A program made the translations under genes and the position numbers. Source: Myxococcus virescens (lineage in GTDB: Bacteria; Myxococcota; Myxococcia; Myxococcales; Myxococcaceae). Taken from it: 64,000 nt of DNA. Every line of letters begins with the position of its first letter. Position 1 is the first letter of the stretch. The notes under the pieces are model-generated. The model searched no databases. It had not been told where the DNA came from and saw nothing but the letters and a program-made list of their open reading frames with translations. Of this stretch, positions 16,378 to 24,235 are shown piece by piece. The stretch spans positions 434,001 to 498,000 of the forward strand of contig NZ_FNAJ01000003.1 in the NCBI RefSeq assembly GCF_900101905.1, written 5' to 3'.

Positions 16378-16434
16378 GCGGGCTCGAGCGCCTCGCCGCG
16401 CCGCCCACGCCCCTTCCCCAGCACCCCGCAAAGC

Positions 16435-16469
16435 AAAACCGCCGCCCCGGTCAGAGACCCGGGCGGCGG
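16435..16469 (-). terminator. Rho-independent terminator after the 125-aa gene
   Basis: On the minus strand a 12-bp stem with one mismatch (16458-16469 with 16439-16450) and a 7-base loop is followed by TTTT. It lies 41 bases past the stop of the 16510-16887 gene. Confidence 0.75.
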
Positions 16470-16509
16470 CTTCAAGGACAGGCGCGCGGCAGGGCCGCTC
16501 GCGGTGGGG

Positions 16510-16887
16510 CTACTCGCCCCACATGTCCTTGAGGAGCTCCTTGCGACGGCTCATCAGCTTCCCGAAGAAGTTGTCGTCCCGCATCTTCTGGAACATCGCG
16601 TTCGTCTCGTGCTTCTTCGTCGTCGACTCGGCGTGCGACTTGACGTCGTCGGCGGAGGCGTTCGGGTTGCTCTTGAGGAAGGCCTCCATCTCGCCCTGGA
16701 CCTTCTCCTTCACCGTGTTGATCCGGCCTTCGCCCAGGTACTGGAGGCTGCCCTTGATCTCCGGCTCGTTCATCCGGTCCACGGCGGAGTTCAGCACGCC
16801 CTCCCACGCCTGCTTCTGGGCCTCGGGGGTCGTCGTCGTCGACTTGCGCGTCGTCGCGGGCGCGTTGTTCGCAATCTTGGTGGTCAC
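16510..16887 (-). CDS. Unknown small helical protein in the T3SS locus, 125 aa
   Basis: GTG start at 16887 with a strong GAGGAG ribosome site eight bases upstream. The first 20 residues are Thr/Asn/Ala-rich with no signal peptide, as in secreted T3SS substrates. The rest is charged and predicted helical, with a C-terminal FFGKLMSRRKELLKDMWGE segment. I do not recognise a family. It is transcribed alone: a long inverted repeat lies upstream and a terminator follows. A role as a secreted substrate or as a chaperone is possible; the sequence does not decide. Confidence 0.75.
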   Translation of the reverse strand: MTTKIANNAPATTRKSTTTTPEAQKQAWEGVLNSAVDRMNEPEIKGSLQYLGEGRINTVKEKVQGEMEAFLKSNPNASADDVKSHAESTTKKHETNAMFQKMRDDNFFGKLMSRRKELLKDMWGE

Positions 16888-16930
16888 GGGGAAATCTCCT
16901 CGGAAGAAAAGAACGTCTCGAGGGAGTTAT

Positions 16931-16978
16931 CGTCGGCGCCAGGCCCCAAGTTGCGTCCTTCGGGCCCAGGCGCCGACG
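16931..16978 (-). terminator. Long hairpin between the 193-aa and 125-aa genes
   Basis: A perfect 10-bp arm (16931-16940 with 16969-16978) plus an inner GGCCC/GGGCC pair closes a loop just after the stop of the 16987-17568 gene, so it probably ends the main operon. There is no T-run. On the minus strand the arm is followed by ATAA, giving GACGATAA, a 7-of-8 match to the sigma-28 -10 box, so the site may also be a promoter for the 125-aa gene. Confidence 0.5.
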
Positions 16979-16986
16979 CTGTGCGA

Positions 16987-17568
16987 CTAGCCCTTCAGCT
17001 TGCCCAGGCTGGGGTTCTTCATCCAGGCCTTGAAGGACTCCAGGTCCTTCTGCTCGGCCTTGACGTCCGGCGGCGCGGCCGGCGGAGGCGGCACGTCCCC
17101 CGTCAACGATGCGTGCTTCTTGCTGCTCGTCTCAAAGGCGTCCTTCGCACCACCCGGCCCGGCGGGGGCCTTGGGCGCGGCGGCCGGAGCCGCCGTGGCG
17201 GCGGGCGCGGCGGCAGCGGCCTCGTCGGTGGAGAAGCCGCGGGCGTTCAGGTACGCCTGCATCCACTCCACGGACTCCACCAGCACGGGCGGCATGGTGG
17301 CCAGGGCCGGCGTCTTCGTCGCCTCGTTCAGGTGCCGGGTAAAGGCGTCCTTCACGTCCTGGTAGAGCTGGAAGCTCAGCGAAGCACCGGGCTTGGTGTT
17401 GCCCAGCAGCGCCGACATCTTCCGCATCACCTGCTGCAACGTACCCGTCGCGGACTTCGCCTGGTTCTCCAACTCGGTGACGAGACGCTCGCGCTTGGCG
17501 ACCAGTTCGGGCGGGGCCTCCGGAGGCATCTGGGCGGGAACGCGCGGATCAGGATTCGGGTTCGACAT
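16987..17568 (-). CDS. Unknown protein in the T3SS locus, 193 aa
   Basis: A 193-aa protein from an ATG with a GGGAGGTCGTTGAC leader. Residues about 20-110 are predicted helical (ELVAKRERLVTELENQAKS and following) without membrane segments. Residues about 115-165 are Ala/Pro-rich and disordered, and a short Lys-rich helix closes the protein. No signal peptide and no recognised family. It follows a SycD-type chaperone on the same strand with 93 bases between them, and the order chaperone then substrate is usual for T3SS translocators. It has no long hydrophobic helix, so a classical pore-forming translocator is unlikely. Confidence 0.7.
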   Translation of the reverse strand: MSNPNPDPRVPAQMPPEAPPELVAKRERLVTELENQAKSATGTLQQVMRKMSALLGNTKPGASLSFQLYQDVKDAFTRHLNEATKTPALATMPPVLVESVEWMQAYLNARGFSTDEAAAAAPAATAAPAAAPKAPAGPGGAKDAFETSSKKHASLTGDVPPPPAAPPDVKAEQKDLESFKAWMKNPSLGKLKG

Positions 17569-17661
17569 GTCAACGACCTCCCTGACGACGAAGAATTGAG
17601 CGTCGGGCAGCCTACCAGACTCCCCGGAAGAACAATCGATTCCGGATGTGAAATGCGGCCG

Positions 17662-18138
17662 TCAGCGGCGGCTCAAGGCGGAGATCATGGCCGCCGCCTT
17701 ACGCACCACGGGGTCATCCCCCGGCTGCATCGCCGCCGCCCGGCGTAGATCCTCCAGCGCCTGGGGCTTCTGGCCCATGGCCAGCTTCACTTCCGCGCGC
17801 CCCACGTAGACGGACGGATCATGCGGCGTCAGCTTGGCGGCCACGTCGAAGGCCGCCAGCGCCCCCTGCCCGTTCCCAGCCGCCATCTCCACCACGCCCA
17901 GGGCCTTGGCGAAGTAGGCGTCCGTCGGGTTGACGGCATACAGGCCCTGGAAGAGCGTGCGCGCCTCGCTCACCCGGCCTTGATAGAAGAAGTAGTAGGC
18001 CGTCTTGGCGATGGCGTAGAGCTCTTCGTCCGAGTAGCCACGCACGTCCCGCAGCGTGGCCTTGCCATCCGCCCAGCGCTGCAGGAGCGTGTCCAGCTTC
18101 GCCTCGTCCTTCGGATCATCCGGGTCCAGGGCCGCCAT
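17662..18138 (-). CDS. TPR chaperone of the SycD/LcrH type, 158 aa
   Basis: This is the clearest class II chaperone of the three. The segment YSDEELYAIAKTAYYFFYQG then LFQGLYAVNPTDAYFAKALG (residues about 35-80) follows the LcrH/SycD pattern closely, and two more TPR units follow to about residue 145. The start ATG lies four bases after the stop of the upstream gene, so translation is probably coupled. Class II chaperones bind hydrophobic translocators through the concave TPR face. The next gene downstream (193 aa) or the glycine-rich 188-aa protein may be a client. Confidence 0.88.
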   Translation of the reverse strand: MAALDPDDPKDEAKLDTLLQRWADGKATLRDVRGYSDEELYAIAKTAYYFFYQGRVSEARTLFQGLYAVNPTDAYFAKALGVVEMAAGNGQGALAAFDVAAKLTPHDPSVYVGRAEVKLAMGQKPQALEDLRRAAAMQPGDDPVVRKAAAMISALSRR

Positions 18139-18142
18139 GACG

Positions 18143-18622
18143 CTAGTAGCCCTCGTCCTTCTGCGCGTCCCACATGCGGCGGATGATCTCCTTCGTCTCC
18201 TCGTTCACCTGATCCACCAGGGAGAGCATGGCGGACTCGCGGTGCAGCAGCGCCTTGAGCCGCTCCAGCCGGTCGGGCGCCGCCTTCACCTTCCCCAGGC
18301 CCCGCTCCAGCATCCGGCGCTGGTCCTCGTGCCCCCGGCCCGCCACGCTGGACAGGTGGGGCCGGTCGCTGAACCGCTCCAGGTCCGCCTCATGCCCGCC
18401 GGGGTGCGGCGGCAGCGGCAGGCGGAGCTCCTCCGAGGAGTGCGCCGGACCGATGAAGTCCAGCAGCGCCGCGGACGCGAGCGCCGGGTTCTTCGGGTTG
18501 CCCGTCTTGCGGAGCTTCTTCCGGTCGACCTGCGCCGGGTCGACGAGCCGCTCGCGGACGCTGCGGGGACCGCCCCAGGGCCACAGGGACGTATTCGGAG
18601 GCGGATTGTTGATTCTGGCCAT
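18143..18622 (-). CDS. Unknown charged helical protein in the T3SS locus, 159 aa
   Basis: I take the ATG at 18622. The frame begins at a GTG six codons earlier, but the GGAG there is too close to that GTG to serve it. Residues 1-75 are polar and Pro/Arg-rich with few hydrophobics. Residues about 85-159 form a charged helix pair (LERLKALLHRESAMLSLVDQV and following). No family is recognised. It sits between the free SctU-C domain and a SycD chaperone, coupled to the latter by a 4-base gap. It could be a secreted regulator or a substrate. Confidence 0.7.
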   Translation of the reverse strand: MARINNPPPNTSLWPWGGPRSVRERLVDPAQVDRKKLRKTGNPKNPALASAALLDFIGPAHSSEELRLPLPPHPGGHEADLERFSDRPHLSSVAGRGHEDQRRMLERGLGKVKAAPDRLERLKALLHRESAMLSLVDQVNEETKEIIRRMWDAQKDEGY

Positions 18623-18669
18623 CGTGATACCGAACCTCACTCCAGATGGGTGGGGGACGTCCAGCCCCC

Positions 18670-18954
18670 CTAGCGCCTGGCAGCCGCGGCCGCCTGCTCA
18701 CGTTGCAGTTCGTAGACGAAGTTCAGGACCTCGGCCACGGCGTCATACAGCTCCTCGGGGACCTCCTGGCCCACCTCCACGCGGTAGAGCGCATTGGCCA
18801 GGTTCACGTTCCGCATGAGGGGGATGTTGTGCTCGCGGGCAATCTCGCGAATCTTCTCCGCCTTGAGCCGCATGCCCTTGGCCACCACGCGCGGCGCGCC
18901 GTCCTTCTCCTTGTCGTACTTCAACGCGATGGCGATTTCGGCGTCGTCACTCAT
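18670..18954 (-). CDS. Free-standing SctU/FlhB C-terminal domain
   Basis: A 94-aa protein that matches only the cytoplasmic domain of SctU after the autocleavage site. It begins with IAIALKYDKEKDGAPRVVAKG, the same pattern as residues about 274-294 of the full SctU encoded next door, and ends with EELYDAVAEVLNFVYEL. No membrane part and no NPTH. Free FlhB-C homologues (FhlX/YlqH type) are known beside flagellar genes and can in part replace the cleaved domain of FlhB. Position 43 bases after sctU suggests a tandem partial duplication, now diverged. It may act as an alternative substrate-specificity switch. Confidence 0.88.
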   Translation of the reverse strand: MSDDAEIAIALKYDKEKDGAPRVVAKGMRLKAEKIREIAREHNIPLMRNVNLANALYRVEVGQEVPEELYDAVAEVLNFVYELQREQAAAAARR

Positions 18955-18997
18955 GGGAGGCCCCGCTGTCCCTGCATGATAGCCACACCCGGCCGCC

Positions 18998-20077
18998 TCA
19001 CGCGCGGCCCTCGGGGGCCGGCTGGCCGGACTTCAAGCCGTAGACGAAGTTGAGGACCTCGGCGACCGCGTCGTACAGCTCCTCCGGGACTTCGTGCCCC
19101 ACCTCCACCCGCAGCAGGGCGTGGGCCAGGGGCACGTTGCGCAGCGTGGGCACGTCCTGCTCGCGGGCAATGGCCTTGATGCGCTCGGCCTTGAAGTCGA
19201 TGCCCCGGGCCAGCACGCGCGGCGCGCCATCCTTCTCCCGGTCGTACTTGAGGGCCACCGCCACGTGGTCCGGGTTGGTGACGATGACGTCGGCCTCGCG
19301 CACGGCCTCCATCTGCGCCCCCTCCATGATCTCCTGGTGCATCTCCTTGCGCTTGGCCTTGTGGTGCGGGTCGCCCTCGCTCTGCTTGTACTCTTTCTTC
19401 ACCTCCTCCTTCGTCATCATCATGTCCTTCATGAAGGACTTGCGCTGCCACCAGACGTCGAAGACGCCGAAGAGGACGAAGAGGAGCGCCACCCGCGTGG
19501 CCACGCGCGTCACCAGCTCTCCCATGATGGCCATGATGCCGCGCGTGTCCTGCCGCAGCGTTTCGGCCACCATGGGCATGGAGTCACGCACCACGCCGTA
19601 GACGACGTAGGCGGTGACGGAGATTTTGATGAGGTTCTTCAGCAGTTCAACAATCGCCTTCTTGTTGAACAGGTTCTTCATTCCTTGGATGGGATTGAGC
19701 TTCTCCATCTTCGGAATCAGCGGATCCATGGTGAAGAGCGTCCCCACCTGGAGGTACTCCATCAGCCCGCCGACAATGGCTCCGCCCGCCAGCACCGGCA
19801 GCGACACCAGCAACACCGCGCGCACGCCCAGGTAGAGCAGCTGCCCGGTGGCCACCGACAGGTCCACCGGGTTCGTCAGGTGGTCGAAGGAGAACAGGAA
19901 GAGCGACGTCAGCTCCGTCTCCAGCATGTCCCAGCTGCCTTTGACGGCGGCCAGCCCCACCAGGAGCACGCCCACGCCGCTGAGGTCCTTGCTCTTCCAG
20001 ACCTGCCCCTTCTTGCGTGAGTCATCCAGCTTCTTCTGGGATGGCTCTTCTGTTTTTTCGCCGCTCTCGTCCGACAT
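18998..20077 (-). CDS. sctU: SctU/FlhB-family T3SS switch protein with variant NPDH site
   Basis: A 359-aa protein of normal length. Residues 1-30 are the charged N-terminus (EKTEEPSQKKL); four membrane helices lie between about 30 and 210; a linker follows (MKDMMMTKEEVKKEYKQ) and then the C-terminal domain from about 225. The autocleavage motif is Asn268-Pro269-Asp270-His271; the usual motif is NPTH, so Thr is replaced by Asp (codon GAC, read directly). Asn and Pro, the residues needed for self-cleavage, are kept. SctU switches export from early to late substrates after cleavage. It follows sctT with 22 bases between them. Confidence 0.95.
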   Translation of the reverse strand: MSDESGEKTEEPSQKKLDDSRKKGQVWKSKDLSGVGVLLVGLAAVKGSWDMLETELTSLFLFSFDHLTNPVDLSVATGQLLYLGVRAVLLVSLPVLAGGAIVGGLMEYLQVGTLFTMDPLIPKMEKLNPIQGMKNLFNKKAIVELLKNLIKISVTAYVVYGVVRDSMPMVAETLRQDTRGIMAIMGELVTRVATRVALLFVLFGVFDVWWQRKSFMKDMMMTKEEVKKEYKQSEGDPHHKAKRKEMHQEIMEGAQMEAVREADVIVTNPDHVAVALKYDREKDGAPRVLARGIDFKAERIKAIAREQDVPTLRNVPLAHALLRVEVGHEVPEELYDAVAEVLNFVYGLKSGQPAPEGRA

Positions 20078-20099
20078 GGCGCGTCCCGGATGAAGAGGC

Positions 20100-20918
20100 T
20101 CAGGACAAGAGCCGCAGGGCTTGGTTGAGGGTCCGCAGCATGACGACCATTTCCCCCTGCATGCGGTCCATCAGGGCGCCGAGCACCAGGAAGACGAGCA
20201 GCACGCTCACCAGGGGCTTGACGGACATGGAGATGAAGAACACCTGGATTTGCGGCGCCACGCGGTTGATGGCGCCCAGCGCCACGTCGGTGAGGAAGGT
20301 CGCCAGCATCGCCGGAGCGGCCAGCGCCAGGCTCACCCGGAGCAGGTCCGCGAACACGCGAAGAATCAGGTCGAAGAAGGGCCACGGCCCGTCGTGGAAG
20401 CGCGGGAAGCCATCCAGCGGCACCGCCACCAGGCTGTCCGCCAGCGCTTCGATGACCAGGTGGTGCCCGTTCAGCGTGAGGAACAACACCACCGCCAGTT
20501 GCACCTTGAAGCTGGAGAACAGCGTCACCTGCTGCCCGAGCTGGGGCACGTACAGCTGCGCGTTGTTGCTGCCGGACATGGTGTCCACCAGGTTGCCGGC
20601 CACGCGCGCGGCTTCGAACAGCGTGTTGACGACGAAGGCGATGGTGAAGCCGACGAACACCTCCTTCGCCATCAGCGCGATGTACGGCAAAGCGCTCAGG
20701 GGGATGGACGTCACCGAGCCCGCGATGAGGGGATAGAGGACGATGGAGAGCGTCAGCCCGATGCCCATCTTCAGCTCGGTGGGGACCACCTCGCCGCCCA
20801 GGAAGGGGCTGAAGATGAGCACGGGCATCACCCGGCACATCACCAGCGCCACCGTGAAGATGACGGCCGAGACGTTGGCCCGGGTGCCCAGCTCTGCGAC
20901 GAGGTCCGCGACGTTCAT
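20100..20918 (-). CDS. sctT: SctT/FliR-family T3SS export protein
   Basis: A 272-aa protein with about six membrane helices covering most of its length. It has the family's FSPFLGGEVVPTELKMGIGL segment near residues 37-56 and ends in a cytoplasmic helix. SctT joins the SctR5-SctS4-SctT1 export gate in the inner membrane. Its ATG overlaps the stop of sctS by four bases, so the two are translationally coupled. It is part of the sctR-S-T-U run in standard order. Confidence 0.95.
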   Translation of the reverse strand: MNVADLVAELGTRANVSAVIFTVALVMCRVMPVLIFSPFLGGEVVPTELKMGIGLTLSIVLYPLIAGSVTSIPLSALPYIALMAKEVFVGFTIAFVVNTLFEAARVAGNLVDTMSGSNNAQLYVPQLGQQVTLFSSFKVQLAVVLFLTLNGHHLVIEALADSLVAVPLDGFPRFHDGPWPFFDLILRVFADLLRVSLALAAPAMLATFLTDVALGAINRVAPQIQVFFISMSVKPLVSVLLVFLVLGALMDRMQGEMVVMLRTLNQALRLLS

Positions 20919-21178
20919 TTGATGAGCGCGGGGAACCTGTCGAAGACGTGGAACGTGAAGCGCACCAGCTGGCTTCCAATCCAGGGGCCGGCCAACGCCA
21001 GGATGCCGAACACGGCGACGACCTTCGGCGCGAAGGTGAGCGTCTGCTCCTGGATCTGCGTGGTGGCCTGGAACAGGGAGATGACGAACCCCACCAACAG
21101 GCTCATCAGCACCGGCGGCGCCGACGCGACGAGCACCAGGAACAGGGCCTCCTGGGTAATGAACGTGAGCTGATTCAT
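20915..21178 (-). CDS. sctS: SctS/FliQ-family T3SS export protein
   Basis: An 87-aa protein with two membrane helices joined by a short loop, typical size and plan for FliQ/SctS. The ASAPPVLMSLLVGFVISLFQ segment and the following ATQIQEQTL motif are the family signature. Four copies line the export gate with SctR and SctT. It starts 12 bases after sctR stops and overlaps sctT by four bases. Confidence 0.95.
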   Translation of the reverse strand: MNQLTFITQEALFLVLVASAPPVLMSLLVGFVISLFQATTQIQEQTLTFAPKVVAVFGILALAGPWIGSQLVRFTFHVFDRFPALIK

Positions 21179-21190
21179 GGAGCCCTCTCC

Positions 21191-22021
21191 CTACAGGTAG
21201 CCGACGACCAGGCCCTTGGCGATGAGATACCAGCCGTCCACGAGCACGAACAGCAGCAGCTTGAACGGCATGGAGATGGTGGTCGGTGACAACATGTGCA
21301 TGCCGAGCGCCAGCAGGATGTTGGCCACCACCATGTCGATGACGATGAACGGCACGAACAAGAGGAAGCCTATCTGGAAGGCCTCCTTGAGTTCGGACAC
21401 CACGAAGGCCGGGATGATGACCATGAAGTCATTGCTCTCCACGGCGTCGCGGTCCTCGCCCTTGCGCATCTTCTTGGCGAGGTTGAAGAAGAGCGCCCGG
21501 TCCTTGGTGGTGACCTTCTTGATGAGCCACTCGCGCAGCGGCTCCTTGGACTTGTTGGCGGCGCCCAGCATCGAGCCCACCGTCTCCGAGGAGAACACGC
21601 CGGGGCCCTTGGCCCAGATGTCCAGGCCGGCCGCGCGGTACATCTGCTGGCCCACCGGGGCCATGATGTAGACGGTGAGGATGATGGCCAGGCCGGTGAT
21701 GACCTGGGTGGGCGGAATCTGCTGCGTGCCCAGCGCCGAGCGGACGATGGAGAGCACCACCGAAATCTTCACGAAGCTGGTCGCCATCATCAGCGCGAAG
21801 GGCACCAGGCCCATGGCCGCGAGCGCCAGGATGAGGATGAGCGGGCGCGAGGCGAACGAGTCGCTGTTGACGGCCTCGTTGACCACCGAGTCGGGGATGG
21901 CCGCGCCCCCGCGCTTCTGAGCGAGCGCGGCGAAGGGATGAACGGCGACCACGGCCGCGAACAGCCAGGGCGGGACGCGCGGGAGACGGGAACGGGCGGA
22001 GGAAGGGAGGTTCACGGGCAC
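21191..22021 (-). CDS. sctR: SctR/FliP-family T3SS export protein
   Basis: A 276-aa protein from a GTG start. An N-terminal signal-like hydrophobic segment (about 18-35) is followed by the two FliP signatures: MATSFVKISVVLSIVRSALGTQQ near residue 80, and a second set of helices ending in PFKLLLFVLVDGWYL. Presence of the N-terminal extension and signal is usual in FliP. SctR forms the five-fold ring of the export gate. The upstream FliO-like gene ends 5 bases before the start; in flagella FliO is the assembly factor for FliP. Confidence 0.95.
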   Translation of the reverse strand: MPVNLPSSARSRLPRVPPWLFAAVVAVHPFAALAQKRGGAAIPDSVVNEAVNSDSFASRPLILILALAAMGLVPFALMMATSFVKISVVLSIVRSALGTQQIPPTQVITGLAIILTVYIMAPVGQQMYRAAGLDIWAKGPGVFSSETVGSMLGAANKSKEPLREWLIKKVTTKDRALFFNLAKKMRKGEDRDAVESNDFMVIIPAFVVSELKEAFQIGFLLFVPFIVIDMVVANILLALGMHMLSPTTISMPFKLLLFVLVDGWYLIAKGLVVGYL

Positions 22022-22026
22022 GGTCG

Positions 22027-22737
22027 TCAGGAGCCGGGGGGCTGGGAAGGCGGGCCACCACTGCGGCGGGAGAGGAGCTTCTGGAGGAATGGGCTCAGTG
22101 GAACTGCATTCGTCTGCGGGCGCTGCGCGCGGATGCGCTCCACCGCCTCCACATCCAGCTTCGACAACAGTTGCAAGCCGCCCTCGCCGCCGCCCAACAG
22201 CAGGTATTCGTCCGCGGCCTTCACCACGAAGAGGCTGCGGCGCTGGTCCAGGGGCAGCCGCTCCACCACGGAGACCAGGGGCTGACGGCCCGCGGCCGTC
22301 CCCTGGAGCCCCATCAGCTTGCGCAGTCCCACGTTCAGCGTGAGGTAGATGGACGCAACCACCACGCCCAGCACGAGCAGCGTGCGCACCAGCGTCCAGC
22401 CCAGGCTGTCCGTTTCCTCGGACTCCGACAGGGTGTCCCCACCCGCGCCGCTCCGGGCCGCCTTCGCGGACTCGCGCGCAGACAGCTCCGCGTCCAGGGC
22501 CCGGTCCGCTTCCAGCAACTCGACGTCGGCCGTGGGGTCCGCCTTCTCAGCGGCCGGCGCTGGCGTCGCGGGCGAAACAACCGCGGGTGCCGGCGCCTGG
22601 GCAGGCTCCGCGGGGGGCACCACCGGCTTCACGGCGGGTGCGGACGTGGACGGAGCCTGGGCCATGGCGGCGGGCGGCGCGAACACCAGCGCGGCACCAA
22701 GCAACAGGCGCATGAGGGGGGGACGGAGGACTGCCAT
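22027..22737 (-). CDS. FliO-like assembly protein of the export gate
   Basis: I take the ATG at 22737 (236 aa); an ATG at 22713 is also possible, and the longer open frame upstream is not credible. A signal peptide (to about AMAQ) is followed by an Ala/Pro-rich periplasmic stretch and one membrane helix near residue 122 (WTLVRTLLVLGVVVASIYLTL). Then comes a cytoplasmic domain of FliO pattern: SVVERLPLDQRRSLFVVKAADEYLLLGGGEGGLQLL. FliO helps FliP (SctR) assemble. FliO is present in most flagellar systems and usually absent from non-flagellar T3SSs. It lies exactly at the fliO position, between sctQ and sctR. Confidence 0.8.
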   Translation of the reverse strand: MAVLRPPLMRLLLGAALVFAPPAAMAQAPSTSAPAVKPVVPPAEPAQAPAPAVVSPATPAPAAEKADPTADVELLEADRALDAELSARESAKAARSGAGGDTLSESEETDSLGWTLVRTLLVLGVVVASIYLTLNVGLRKLMGLQGTAAGRQPLVSVVERLPLDQRRSLFVVKAADEYLLLGGGEGGLQLLSKLDVEAVERIRAQRPQTNAVPLSPFLQKLLSRRSGGPPSQPPGS

Positions 22738-22831
22738 GGCTGGGCGCGAGGCTAGTGCATCGGCCGGAGGACCGCCACGGGCCCACGCCCGGCCGGCCGC
22801 TCCTGCTCGCCTGCCCTGCCCCGACTGGGAC

Positions 22832-24235
22832 TCAGCTCGCCAGGGTGATGATGCGCACGCCGAGCTGGCCTTCCAACTCCACCAGCTCACCCCGGGCCAC
22901 CACCTTGCCGTTGACGGACAGCTCCACCGGCTCTCCCGGCCCCCGGTTCAGCTCGAGGACCTGACCGGTGCGCAGCCCCACCACCTGCTGCGCGGTGACG
23001 GGCACGCGCGCCAGCTCCACCGCAATCTGCAGGGGCACGTCTCCGAGCAGGTCGCTTCCGTCCGGCTTGCTCACATCGTCCAAGGCCGCCCCTTCCAGTT
23101 CCGGAGGCACGTCCAGCTCCGGGTTCGTGAAGTCCTCTTCTTCATCCCCAGGCTCCGCGCTCGCCTCGTCCGCGGAGCCCGGGTGGCCCGGCTCTCCTTG
23201 AACGAAATCGGTGATGCGCGCCTGGTAGCGCCCGTCCTCGCCGACGAACACCTCCGCCTCGGCCCACCCCGCCGTCCCCTTCCCCACCCGCAGCCGCGCG
23301 GTGCCCGCCTCGCCCTTGTCCGTGCGCGCCGACAACGCGTCCACCAGCAGCACGTCCTTCACCCGCAGGCTCGCCAGGTCCTGGCCGGAAATCTCCGCCG
23401 AGCCAATCTCCGCGCGCAGCCAGCTGCGCACCGCCGACAGGCGGCTCGCGAAGGCCTCCAGGTCCGCCTTCCCCCGGGCCCGCCGCTGCGTGCTCTCCAC
23501 CGCCGGCTCGGCCGCGTCCAGCACCGCCGCGGGCACCACCAGCCGCACCATGCCGCTGTGCGGTCCCAGCGTCGCTTGCAGGTGGACCGCCAGCATGGGG
23601 CCGTCATCCCCCAGCCGCGCGGAGACCTCGTCCACGCCCCGCGCCACGCCGTCCAACCGGGGGCGCGGCACCGCCGCCTGCAGCCCCGGCACCAGCAGCT
23701 TGAGCCCCTCGAGGACGACGTAGGCCATCACGCCCTCCTCGATGTCCGTCAGCGGCCGCAGGCCCACCGTCTCACCGGCGCCGCCCAGCAGCAGATCCAC
23801 CGCCACGTGCGCCAGCGCGAGCTCCACCTCCAGCACCGCCCGGCCCTGGAGCGCCCCGGGCGCGAGCACCGCCAGGAAGGTGGGGTCGCCCAGGAAGCGC
23901 CGCAGCTCCGCCATGGGCCGCACCTGGACGGACTCCACCGTCAGGCGCACCTCCGCGTCGAACAGCTCCGTGAGCCGAGCCGCCACGGCCACCGTCGTGC
24001 CGTCCGCGGGCGTCAGCCACCGCAAGCGCTCCGCGAGCAGCCCCTGGGCCCGGGAGACCTTCTCCAGGTTCCGGAAAGCGAAGGGCCGCCAGCGCCGCTC
24101 CTGGCTGGCGGGTGGCTCCTGGGATGCCGGGGACTCCTGCGGAGGCTCCTGGCGTGAAGGCCGGAGCTGGCTCAGGTCCACCAGCATCGTGCGCTCGTGG
24201 ACGCCCGATCCTTCGTCCTCGGATTCGAGACTCAT
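22832..24235 (-). CDS. sctQ: SctQ (FliM/FliN-like) sorting-platform / C-ring protein
   Basis: A 467-aa protein. The first 60 residues are acidic and Pro/Glu-rich. Residues about 60-270 resemble the middle domain of FliM/SctQ, a first SpoA-like domain spans about 270-345, and the C-terminal SpoA domain (about 393-465, with VPLQIAVELARV and LNRGPGEPVELSVNGKVVARGELV) is unmistakable. SctQ builds the cytoplasmic sorting platform or C-ring and recruits substrates with SctK and SctL. An acidic linker of about 35 residues separates the two SpoA domains. I see no obvious internal start for a separate SctQ-C. It overlaps sctP by four bases (ATGA). Confidence 0.9.
   Translation of the reverse strand: MSLESEDEGSGVHERTMLVDLSQLRPSRQEPPQESPASQEPPASQERRWRPFAFRNLEKVSRAQGLLAERLRWLTPADGTTVAVAARLTELFDAEVRLTVESVQVRPMAELRRFLGDPTFLAVLAPGALQGRAVLEVELALAHVAVDLLLGGAGETVGLRPLTDIEEGVMAYVVLEGLKLLVPGLQAAVPRPRLDGVARGVDEVSARLGDDGPMLAVHLQATLGPHSGMVRLVVPAAVLDAAEPAVESTQRRARGKADLEAFASRLSAVRSWLRAEIGSAEISGQDLASLRVKDVLLVDALSARTDKGEAGTARLRVGKGTAGWAEAEVFVGEDGRYQARITDFVQGEPGHPGSADEASAEPGDEEEDFTNPELDVPPELEGAALDDVSKPDGSDLLGDVPLQIAVELARVPVTAQQVVGLRTGQVLELNRGPGEPVELSVNGKVVARGELVELEGQLGVRIITLAS

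Larger units (their letters stand above)
15986..16394 (+). repeat. Direct duplication, copy 2 (needle-like gene with flanks)
   Basis: Second copy of the unit at 13591-14000, offset 2394-2395 bases, same orientation. The two copies flank the DUF1521 and chaperone genes. Confidence 0.95.
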
